A DNA stretch of 64,000 nt, taken from assembly GCA_958295665.1 (NCBI GenBank), contig OY282560.1:194675011-194739010 (forward strand), in the 5' to 3' direction. The position numbers and the translations under genes are program-made. Positions 55,760 through 64,000 of the stretch are shown here, piece after piece (position 1 is the first letter of the stretch; every line of letters starts with the position of its first letter). This DNA is from Tipula vernalis (taxonomy: Eukaryota > Arthropoda > Insecta > Diptera > Tipulidae). The notes below the pieces were generated by a model. The model was not told the origin of the DNA. It made no database searches and saw nothing but the letters and a program-made list of their open reading frames with translations.

Positions 55760-58050
55760 AAATCGTCATCGTTTCGAGTTTTGCATGGGAACTGGATTGA
55801 TTAAAAATTTGTGGACATTCAATGTATTTATTCATAATTTGTAAAAGTGATAATAATTTCGGTAGTGTAATTGGTGTTTGTTTGAGTTAAGAAATAAGGA
55901 TTTTTGTTGATAATGCCGTTGCACGAACACCAAAAAAGACTATGTTTGCTGAACTTAAGGCAAAACGCGTGATTACTATTCAAACGGTTCAAACTTGAAT
56001 TTAAACTTATATCGACAAAAGTACTCTGACTGAAACTGAATCAGCAACGAGGTTAGGCTTGCTTGAAAATCATTTCCCAAACTTTCAGGAAATTCAAACG
56101 GTTATCGGAAAGCTAAGAAGTATTAGAGCTATTGTAGATAGCGATCTCCAGTAGGACCAAACCAAAGCAGCATGGATGTGTTGGGACTCAATCGTACGGT
56201 CAATCGCTCCAATTTGGTGAAGTTGCCAAAAATTGAATTACCTCAGTTCTCAGAAGACACAAACATTGGAGAGATTTTATAAATGAATTTAATACCAACG
56301 CTGATTCAGACGAGAAGTTCGTTAGAAAAATTCAACTACCTTCGCAAATGTGTGAAAGGCGAAAAGGCTGAAAGTATGTCGATATCGCTGAGATGAGTAT
56401 AAGATGCACCTATAACTTCTCTACCGACCTGGAATGAATTGCAAGCGTGTCTCGTGAAACAATATTTGATGTTAGAAAATTCAAATGCCAATCGACCACA
56501 ATTAAATTCTTTTTCATACAGTCGTCCGCAGGCGAATCAAAGGTCGAACACTTCGCCAAATTTGCGAAATACTTCGTTTACCACAGCTATCAATAATAAT
56601 CAAGAAAATGTGTATTGGGTTTTTTGTGATAAATCGTACCATTTGATTTAATAAGTGCCCTAAATTTCAAGAGTAAACACCTCAATCTCGTTTTAACGCT
56701 GTGAAACAACATCAATTATGTATTAATTGTTTCAGAAAGAACCACCGAGTACGTTTCTGTAGTGGAAATAAATTTCGCACATATCATCAGAAGAATCATT
56801 CATTGCTGGATACCGAAAGAAATCGTCAAGTATCGCCAACGCCTAATCCATCATCATGCTTGTTGTTGAATCCAGAAGCAATCTCTCAGACCAAGCCACC
56901 CGAACATAATCAAAAGGCAGCTGGCTCAAGCACGATAGTGCTACATTCATATAACGATGAATTTAAAACTGAAACCCATGAAGTTTCTATTATTTTAGCT
57001 ACGGCTGTCGTCAATTCGTTAAGTGTCGTGCGTTATTGGATTCTGCATCGCAACTAAATTTCATTACCCAACTTTGAAGACCCAAGATGTAGAGCCCATT
57101 AGTCGATCAGTGGTATAAACGACATTAGAACGCAAGTCAAACACAAAGCCAATGTTCTTATTAAATCATGTTCGAGTGACTATGCCTATCGTTTGGATAA
57201 GTTAGTATGGCCTAGCATCACATCGAATCAGCCTCCCAGATGTATCGAAACTAAAGATTGGAAAATCCCATCCGATGTAGTATGAGCTGATCCATTATTC
57301 AAACAACTACATCGTATATTGATATGCTCGTCGAAGCTGAACTTTTCTTTGAATTACTTGTAACCGGTCAGATTAAGCTGGCTGAGAATCTCCCAACATT
57401 GAGAGAGACAAAGTTCGGGTCGATCGTGTCTGGTAAGAATGGTAAATTTACAAATAAATTTAATTTTTCAATTTAGTTGTAGAGCACAACCACAATGAAA
57501 ATACAGTCGAAAGTTATGCTGAAAATAACCCAATGTTTACCATGAAAGAGGCTGAATGTGAACTCCGGAAGATTCGTCGTGAAGCTTCCGCTCAAAGAAG
57601 ATATTTCGTTACTCAGGGATTCATACTGTACCTCTAATAATCGCGTTTTGAATCTCGAAAACATATTGTCGAAGTATCCGAACCTTAAATGTCAATATAA
57701 AGACTTCATTCATGAGTATGTACCGTTAGGCCACATGGAGCTGGCAAAAATATTTCTGCAACACATGCGGAGACTGAAAATCGAGTGGGATGTGACTTTA
57801 CCGGAGCATTACGTCACACAATAGGCAAAATTTCGAAGTCAATTACCACAGATGAATCATATCAAAATTCCTTGTTTCGTTTTAGCGTCAAATTATGTTG
57901 TTGTTGAGATACATGGATTTTCGGATGTATCAATCACTGCGTATGAATGGTCCATCTACATTCGTTCAAAAATATATAGTATAATCAGTGTTACCTGTAA
58001 AATTACTTACTAACAAATTATGGTTTTCCGGACCGGAGTTTTTGTCGAGT
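55760..58050 (+). pseudogene. BEL/Pao element 4: Gag, protease, collapsed RT/RNase H
   Basis: Order as in BEL polyproteins, in many frames. Gag: LGLLENHFPNFQEIQTVIGK near 56050, LPKIELPQFSEDT near 56225, the TSLPTWNELQACLVKQY segment near 56420, a zinc knuckle CINCFRKNHRVRFCSGNK at 56719, and THEVSIILATAVV. Protease: CRALLDSASQLNFIT with catalytic DSAS near 57040. Linker: IDMLVEAELFF near 57320, LPTLRETKFGSIV, and GRFVVKLPLKEDISLLRDS near 57564, then NLKCQYKDFIHEYVPLGHME. At about 57745 the sequence jumps to RLKIEWDVTLP, FRSQLPQMNHIKIP and VEIHGFSDVS, the RNase H entry. The entire RT palm including YVDD is therefore deleted. A WFSGPEFL relic lies near 58025. Confidence 0.83.
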
Positions 58051-58460
58051 TTGTTGGTTGGAAAAAGAAACAATAAAGAACTTATCGTAATCGCAGTGTC
58101 GGATGATGTTGATTGTTGGAGGTAGTAGAGTTTTCAAAGATCTTCATGAATTATTTTTCAACGAATCATGTTGAATTAACCAGTTTGTTTCACAGTGAAA
58201 AACGCTTTGAACAAAACGCAGTGGTAGATATAAAGCTGAACTTTGTTCATGTTCACAGTTGTATTTTCACTAACTTATTCACCACTGATCTTCTTGAACA
58301 TGAAAAATTTCCATTTATTGTTGCGAGTTGCAGGAGAAACTAAATTTATCTCAAATGAAACCTACGAAAAAGTGATTACTTGGAGAAAACAGGCTTCAAT
58401 AATTTAATGAACCCGATGTGTGACATGTCTTATGTATTTTGGGGCACCAGTTTTTCGCCA
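58051..58460. other. Unassigned stretch after BEL element 4
   Basis: An open frame at 58113-58343 (76 codons) contains HELTSLFHSE-like and VHVHSCIFTNLFTTDLLEHE sequence with no family I recognise. It may be a further decayed part of BEL integrase or of the next block. Confidence 0.3.
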
Positions 58461-58465
58461 GAAGT

Positions 58466-58754
58466 GAGCATTACAAAGACATTGTTACAAGGTTTATAGA
58501 AAATTACAGGCAATTGGGATGTCTTATGAACTTAAAGCTCCATTTTTTTCGATTCCCATCTTGATTACTTTCCTGACAATTCAGGTGACTATAGTGAAGA
58601 GCAGGGGGAGCGCTTCCACCAGGATGTAAGGAAAATGAAAAGGAAATATCAGGGAAGGTGGGATATGCTACCGGACTACTGTTGGATGCTCAAGAAAGAT
58701 CCACTTCATAGGTCATTCAAGGACAAGAGAGTACGTTATAAATGCAAAAAATGA
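58466..58754 (+). pseudogene. Conserved TE-associated protein block (SHLDYFP...GERFHQD)
   Basis: In the frame starting at 58466 the sequence reads EHYKDIVTRFIENYRQLGCL, then a T7 run shifts it to FDSHLDYFPDNSGDYSEEQG, ERFHQDVRKMKRKYQGRWD and MLPDYCWMLKKDP, ending at TGA 58752. This block (S/HLDFFPxNxGxxSxEHGERFHQD...YQGRW...ADYCW) recurs in many insect and cnidarian predicted proteins that I associate with mobile elements. I do not know its biochemical role. One frameshift in the T run is the only break over about 95 residues. Further upstream no partner domain is recognisable. Confidence 0.65.
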
Positions 58755-59379
58755 CATCAATAAAACTTTACTTGAAACCTCGTCATAGGTGGTCAATAAA
58801 CAAAAAGTTGATGAAAAGCAATAAACTGTAATTCAATCTTGAGCAGACCACTTCAAACTACAGCAAGGTCTGGAACTCGTTTCAGCTTAAATTTCATAGT
58901 TAAGTGTCACTTTCCTATTGCCAGTACCTTGGTTTCAGTCAGACATTAACTTATACTCTCTGAATTTCAGTTTGCTTGTCATAGTTCAAGTGTGAGTTTT
59001 GCGTCACGGTTTGCATATCAGTTTGATTGTCTGAGTTTCAGTGTAAGTTGTGCGTCTGGGTTTTAGTATGAGTTTCTTTGTCTGACTTTCCAACAATGGT
59101 TTAGACAAAAGACATTAGTAACTAAAAGAGAAAGGTGGAATAATTTGGATTTTTTTTGCCATTTTGTCCTAAAGTTGGGCTTGTTTTGGGTTACTGAAAT
59201 GTCACAAGTAAATTTGGACTACGGTATTCCTTTTTGCGGTTTAAAATACTCCGGAAACGATATATCTGGAGTAAACGGTACAAAAAATAGACTTTGGCAT
59301 TTTCTTGGGCAATTTTAAGCCAAAATTGGGGTTTTGTGGAAAACTAGTGGGTGATTGACCAAAACGGACATCAGATTCG
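58755..59379. other. Non-coding with imperfect short repeats
   Basis: Between about 58915 and 59090 phrases such as TTTCAGT, TGAGTTT and GTCTGA recur every 30-40 bases, suggesting an old tandem array. No coding motif. Confidence 0.45.
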
Positions 59380-60480
59380 GTTCAAAATACATAAGAATTG
59401 ACATGTCAGACCTCGGGTTCAGAAAAAAAAAATTTTGTGTGTGTGCCGGTATAATTATTCAATACATAATTCGATTTCTATCAAGCAAAAATATCTCGAT
59501 GAGGTTCAAGTTCACGAGAAGTGTAAATTGGGATTAACTACGAAAAAGGCAAAAACACTGCCCAAGCCCGGACAAAAATGTATGGTCCTTACAGTCAAGA
59601 TGTACGTGAATATATGGTTTGCTCGCTTCCGTTCTAGAAATTTCGATGTCAAAGATGCACCTCGCTCTTATCGATTAATTACTGAAAAAATCGATCAAAC
59701 AAAAAATCAAAGAAGACCGACACATAAGCAAAAATGACACTGCTGATCGCAAAACAATTTTAATGCAGTTGCGTAAGGCTGTGAATACTAAAAGAAGCTC
59801 GATGTTTAGGTGCCGAATAAATTGTCGATGAAAATTTTGATTCACCAAATTTCTATCTGCGAATCGATACTGAAACGCAACGAAATCGACCCATTTTTGA
59901 AGCAAATCGTTACTGGCGATGAAAAATGGGTAAACTATGGAAATGTCGTTTGAAAAAGATGATGATCAAAGAAAGGTGAACCAGCACAAACGACTTCAAA
60001 GCCTGGATTGAGGCCCCATAAGGTTATGTTGTGTATATGGTGGGATTGGGAGGAATCGTACGTTATAAGGTTCTAGAACCAGGTCAAGCGTATATCTTTA
60101 CTGTCAACGATTAACCAGGTTGCAGCAAGCAATTAAAAAGAAACGGCCATAATTGATCAATAGGAAGGGTGTTGTCTTCTATTAAGACAACGCCAGGCAA
60201 CACACAATTTTGATGACCCGGCAAAAATTAAGAGTGTTTTGCTGGAAAATTTTAATGCATCGACTATATGTCCCGCACCTTGCACTCTATGACTAACATT
60301 TGTTTCTGTCTCTGTAAAACTACCTTGATGGTTGAAAATTTGGTTTAAACAAGAACTGTGAAAATCACTAGGCTTAGATTTTCGCCGATAAACCACAGAA
60401 GTTATACACCGATGGAAGTATGAAAACATCTCAAAAAATGTCAAAAGGTCATAGATATTAATGGCGAATATGTAGTTCCA
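59380..60480 (+). pseudogene. mariner transposase, decayed
   Basis: Cut-and-paste transposase of the mariner group (DD34D). N-terminal part: YEKGKNTAQARTKMYG and WFARFRSRNFDVKDAPRS, the latter in the frame of 59435-59737. Catalytic part in shifting frames: VTGDEKWVNYG near 59906 (first Asp), then INRKGVVFY, stop, DNARQHTILMTRQKLR near 60160-60230 (second Asp kept, the Gln before it is a stop). The usual YSPDLAP is here LYVPHLAL near 60265, so the third catalytic Asp is lost. The end RS.ILMANM corresponds to QKVIDINGEYVV. TIRs were not identified. Stops are frequent, so this is an old copy. Confidence 0.85.
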
Positions 60481-60574
60481 TAAAATTAATTTTAAATAAA
60501 AAAAAATTAAATAAAAAAATGAAAAAATCTTCTCCATTATTTTTCCCCAATTAAATATTTAGCTCTCATAGTAA

Positions 60575-60945
60575 TAACGAATTGATTGATTGATTGAGTT
60601 TCCCGGAATACACCGGGCCACCAATTTTAACCAGATACTCTTAAGTGTTCGATAGTTAGAGTATTTTTTTTTGTGACAAATTTCTAAGAGCAAGATAACA
60701 CACAATCTCCTAGCGTTCCTCCCGTTAGAGCCTGCAAGTTCTGCAAAGCTGTCAGGGACTTAATCAATTAATTAATTATTATCATTTTTTTTTTTACTTT
60801 TTTTACCCAATTTTTTCCACAGGTGGTTGTGGGGAAGAAGGGCTGCATCTTCCCATGCGGTCACCAAAGTTCATAGCAAATGTTGTTTAATGTTGTTGTG
60901 GTAGTTGTTTCGCTTCTTCTTTCTCGTCCATTCGCAGCCCCTCCC
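60575..60945 (-). mobile_element. Minus-strand retroposon copy with (TCAA)-type tail
   Basis: Starts with (TTGA)n at 60580 and proceeds with a GGAATACACCGGGCCACC segment. Ends with CCCATGCGGTCACC followed by T/G-rich sequence, similar to 36365-36463. On the minus strand the order is a GTGACCGCATGGGAAGATG block followed by 3' UTR and the TCAA tail, matching the retroposon that split BEL element 3. Coding meaning of the block is unknown. Confidence 0.6.
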
Positions 60946-61948
60946 GTCAAAAAAAAATAAAAATTCTGAAACTGAATTTGAAAAACTCTTCTCAATAATA
61001 ATAATCGTAGTAATTTTATAAATTTCGTTTTGAAAAGTGAATAAATTTGGTCTCACTTTGTGCGACATTTATAAAAATGAAAAAAAAATATTGGTTTTGT
61101 AGTTCATAAATTATGTATATTTGCCTTCATCATAAATGCGATAGGTTGACTGGACACCATACTAAAATAAACGAATTAAGTAGTCGACATTATTGATTGG
61201 CTCACATCTTAGAGGTAGAAATATAAAGACATTAGTTTCTTATTTTAATTTTTTATTCTTTAAAGGTATTACGGTTTTCTAATACGTTCATAATCCTTTT
61301 ACAACACTAAAGAAGATTTAAATAATATTCAAAATACATAAAGAAATTCTACATTTAATAGCTTGGTAACAATAGTATGAGGTTCTAATTTTAGAATCAT
61401 TTTAATTAAATTAAAACAAATATAATACGTATATTAAGGTTTACGGTTACGGACAGATAAAAACCAATCTGTTGCATTTGGTTTTTTTTAGTGTTGTGCA
61501 GGAAAATAGAAATCATTATGGTTATTATAATATTGCATAACGTACGTAACGCAAAACATCATCACCACGTTTATACTACAACATCTATGATTCAGTATTT
61601 CATCGATTATTCTCTACTATAAGAACCATTTTGATAACCTACTTTGTAAGTACCTTATTACGAGATTTACAAAGCCCAAATTGAACGAGTACATTCGAGA
61701 CAGTAAAATAAAGAGCCATCTTCTACTAGCAATTTATGTACTAATAAAAAGTAGAAATATCATCTCTCCCCCCCATGATTTTACCCCAAGGATTATATAA
61801 AGTACATAAACCTTTAAAATGGGCGTTTTCCTTAAGCTTCTTCGGTAGTTTGGTTTCGCACTGGTAAAAAGTTGGTCTACTCACTAGACCAACACGACCA
61901 CAATGCTGTCAAAAATAATGTATTTGTCTATAAAAAAGCCTAAAAATC
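60946..61948. other. Non-coding stretch
   Basis: AT-rich; no gene recognised. A GTTGGTCTACTCACTAGACC inverted pair lies near 61871. The last part precedes the gag fragment of errantivirus 3. Confidence 0.5.
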
Positions 61949-62212
61949 ATGCAGACAAATAAAAATTTTCGTAGCTACCTGATGAGTAGACAAACTGTTT
62001 ATCAGTACGATTTTCTGTCACAGAAAAATATGAGCATAGATGAATTGGATGCGATAATAAGCCATCAGTTTTCACTGATCGTCAATAGGATCAAAATAGA
62101 AGACTACTCAGCGGACACGATCGAAGTTCTCATCGAGACATACATGAATCGGGCACTAGATATATTCATAAGAGCTTTGAATGGCGAGATATCTAAGATG
62201 TTGATTATTTAA
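61949..62212 (+). pseudogene. gag: Errantivirus 3: Gag fragment
   Basis: An 87-codon open frame with the errantivirus Gag capsid segment: DELDAIISHQFSLIVNRIKI, then VLIETYMNRALDIFIRALNG and EISKMLII. The NRALDIFIRGLNG-type motif is characteristic of this genus. N-terminal Gag is absent or unrecognisable, and the frame stops right after the motif. Confidence 0.7.
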
Positions 62213-62239
62213 CGCCCACAGACTCTCCAAGAAGCCTCA

Positions 62240-62660
62240 GGAAGCCGTAGGAACATGGTGGTCACTAAAAGAATTTTCAGTAATTCAGGAGTACAGGACA
62301 AAAGAGAACCATATGCTAAAATTTCTCATCGACACCGGGGCCAATAAGAATTTCAAAAAACCAGAGCTTGCGGTAAATCCAATCCCAACCAGAACCCAAT
62401 TTAATACTAAATCAGCTGGAGGCAGTACTGCGATAAAGGAAAAAAATTGCTGGACCATTTTTCAAAAGCATCGGAATTGACAAAATAATTGATTTTTTCG
62501 TACTATCAGGACTAAGGTTATTCGACGGGATAATAGGAAATGACACGCTTAAAGAGCTTGGAGCCATTATCGATAGGGGAAATAATACCATACATATAAA
62601 ACCAAATATAAAAAAACCACTAAAGGAAAACAGTCATCACAAGCAAATAACTTGGAAATT
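62240..62660 (+). pseudogene. pol: Errantivirus 3: protease
   Basis: HMLKFLIDTGANKNF at about 62308-62352 is the retroviral-type aspartic protease active site, with the catalytic Asp (GAC at 62331) intact, unlike errantivirus 1. After a frameshift, FFVLSGLRLFDGIIGNDTLK and LGAIIDRGNNTIHI follow near 62500-62600, the flap and dimer end of the protease. Gag and protease are separated by less than 100 bases, so the Gag C-terminus is missing. Confidence 0.78.
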
Positions 62661-62764
62661 CGTGATTATACCATAATTCTTGCGAATCCAACCTGATCTC
62701 CGGACCGATGAATAATATTAAGCATGAGGAATGAAGTAGAAAGCATGAGGTCAAGGTTCAGTAA

Positions 62765-63230
62765 GCATGAGTAGGGAAGTAGAGAAACAAATCACTCAAT
62801 TGCTAACAGACGGGATTATAAGTCCCTCCAAAACCCATATAACTCCTCAATCTGGGTAGTTGTTAAAATTTGGATGCCTCCCTCGCTTCAGGAGTTAAAA
62901 AATACAGGATGGTCATCGATTTTAAAAGACTAAATATCAGACTAACAATATCAGACACGTACCCTGTTCCTGATATATCGAATACTCTTGCGAACTTCGC
63001 GAATTTTAAGTTCTTTACTACAATCGACCTCTCTCCGCATTCCATCAAATCAAGATAAAAGAATCAGACATACCTAAAATATCATTTTCGTGAACGGTAA
63101 ATATGAATTTTTAAGACTTCCAGCGATCGATCTTCCAGAGAATGATTGACAACATATTAGAAGTAGTTAATCGGAAAAATATGTTACAGCTGTATAGACG
63201 ACATAATCATTTTTGATGGAAATACCTAAG
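62765..63230 (+). pseudogene. pol: Errantivirus 3: RT N-half to YxDD
   Basis: MSREVEKQITQLLTDGIISP at 62767, then a DASLASGVKKYRMVIDFKRL segment (62870-62935), DTYPVPDISNTLANF, KFFTTIDL and AFHQIKIKESDIPKI, with frameshifts. The finger-palm part is compressed: from VNGKYEFLRLP the sequence jumps to FQRMIDNILEVVN. The catalytic box reads CIDDIIIFDGN near 63190. RT ends there, and RNase H and integrase are absent. Confidence 0.82.
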
Positions 63231-63340
63231 AAAAAAGATACACAATACTCATATCAAAAATATAGCTAAATGACATCTCTTTCATTTTCTAACTTTTGTC
63301 TTTGGACCATAAAACGTCCCTAAATATCTACGAATACGAC

Positions 63341-63575
63341 ACCCCCGATAGTTATACTTCAAAAGGAACTGGACGAGTCATCAACGGGAAATTCAAGCAT
63401 CATAAACTTAACCAGCTACGCAGAAATAATCTATAGAAGTTCACCTGAAATCAACCATATTGACCGGGAAAGCAACTTCAAACCTCAATTGATCCAGCAG
63501 GTTGAACAAATCACTGATCTAATTTCGGAACTTAAAGGTCACAAACCAGATGATGAATACAGACAACAACAATGA
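63341..63575 (+). pseudogene. env: Errantivirus 3: envelope surface-subunit fragment
   Basis: Open frame with INLTSYAEIIYRSSPEINH, then RESNFKPQLIQQVEQIT and LISELKGHKPDD, stop at 63573. This resembles the N-terminal surface part of errantivirus envelope proteins, just before the furin site, which is itself missing. It lies about 110 bases after the RT catalytic box, so everything between (about 3 kb in an intact element) is deleted. Assignment is by similarity in wording to the other two env copies and family memory. Confidence 0.55.
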
Positions 63576-64000
63576 ACAATAAAAAATTAATACCGCTTTA
63601 ATGAGCACGGCACATAAAATCCTTAACGAATAGAACAAAATTGTCGAATGATTACACGAGAATATACATTAATGCAGGGTGAAAACAATAAAGAGATACA
63701 CGAAATTAAGATCTGATATATTGCAAGTGTACAAGAACTTTTGCAATAGCCAAGATGTATCTAATATGCAGAAAACCGCCAAACAAAACAATGTCAAAAG
63801 CCGCAAAATGTTATGCCGATTTGTGCACTGGGCGGATGAAATTGAAAAGGATGGCAGGTGTATCAAAGAAAGCTTAGTTCAATGCCTACAACAAGAACCA
63901 AACAAACAATATTATACTATTTGAGATGATGTTGGGTGACCAAAACATCAAACAACAATCAAAATCAAGAAATCAGGCAAAGACCTGTACTCAACGAGCA
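63576..64000. other. Errantivirus 3 flank with unassigned small frame
   Basis: The open frame at 63679-63924 (81 codons) is basic, with a Cys and a FVHWADEIEKDG segment. No family recognised. The window ends in this stretch. Confidence 0.35.

Overview
This 64-kb window is AT-rich eukaryotic DNA, almost certainly from an insect. The evidence is its mobile-element content: errantivirus-type (gypsy) retroelements with an envelope gene, BEL/Pao elements, a Helitron of the arthropod type, Jockey-, R1- and CR1-like LINEs, Tc1 and mariner transposons and a TTAA-flanked piggyBac-type MITE. I found no intact host gene, rRNA gene, functional tRNA gene, CRISPR array or bacterial-type operon. Nearly every recognisable protein is a decayed transposable-element protein, so the window looks like intergenic or pericentromeric-type repeat territory.

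Layout. 0.5-3.4 kb: decayed Helitron, followed by a 173-bp hairpin MITE. 4.5-5.5 kb: LINE reverse-transcriptase remnant. 5.5-8 kb: errantivirus 1, with pol mostly deleted but a nearly open env. 8.26-8.65 kb: a perfect 80-bp inverted repeat around about 234 bp of (TA)n. 8.7-19.1 kb: about 10 kb of non-coding AT-rich DNA, part of it studded with AGCTTT motifs, with two small minus-strand transposon scraps at 11.3-12.1 kb. 19.1-21.9 kb: BEL/Pao element 1. 21.9-22.7 kb: minus-strand LINE. 23.1-26.3 kb: BEL/Pao gag joined to Ty3/gypsy pol, with a piggyBac-type MITE inside the integrase. 26.3-28.9 kb: a DNA transposon with 400-500-bp terminal inverted repeats and a decayed transposase-like gene. 29-35 kb: mostly non-coding.

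35.3-42.4 kb: BEL/Pao element 3, split by a 5.7-kb insertion flanked by a 22-bp target duplication. The insertion appears to be a minus-strand retroposon that was itself invaded by errantivirus 2. 42.6-51.8 kb: several copies of one LTR family in both orientations. One copy was entered by a LINE (11-bp target duplication), and that LINE was entered by a Tc1 element (TA duplication) whose transposase carries a likely 120-bp intron. 52.5-55.7 kb: Jockey-type LINE. 55.8-58.1 kb: BEL/Pao element 4. 58.5 kb: a conserved TE-associated protein block. 59.4-60.5 kb: mariner. 60.6-60.9 kb: second copy of the retroposon with a TCAA-type tail. 61.9-63.6 kb: errantivirus 3, internally deleted so that RT is followed directly by env.

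How the parts relate: the elements do not act together as a pathway. The order of nesting gives a relative age scale: BEL/Pao and the LTR family are oldest, then retroposon and LINE, then errantivirus 2 and Tc1. The best candidates for something functional or new are the env reading frame at 6.4-7.9 kb, the long-TIR transposon at 26.3-28.9 kb, the (TA)n palindrome, and the AGCTTT-rich tract at 12.3-15.7 kb.
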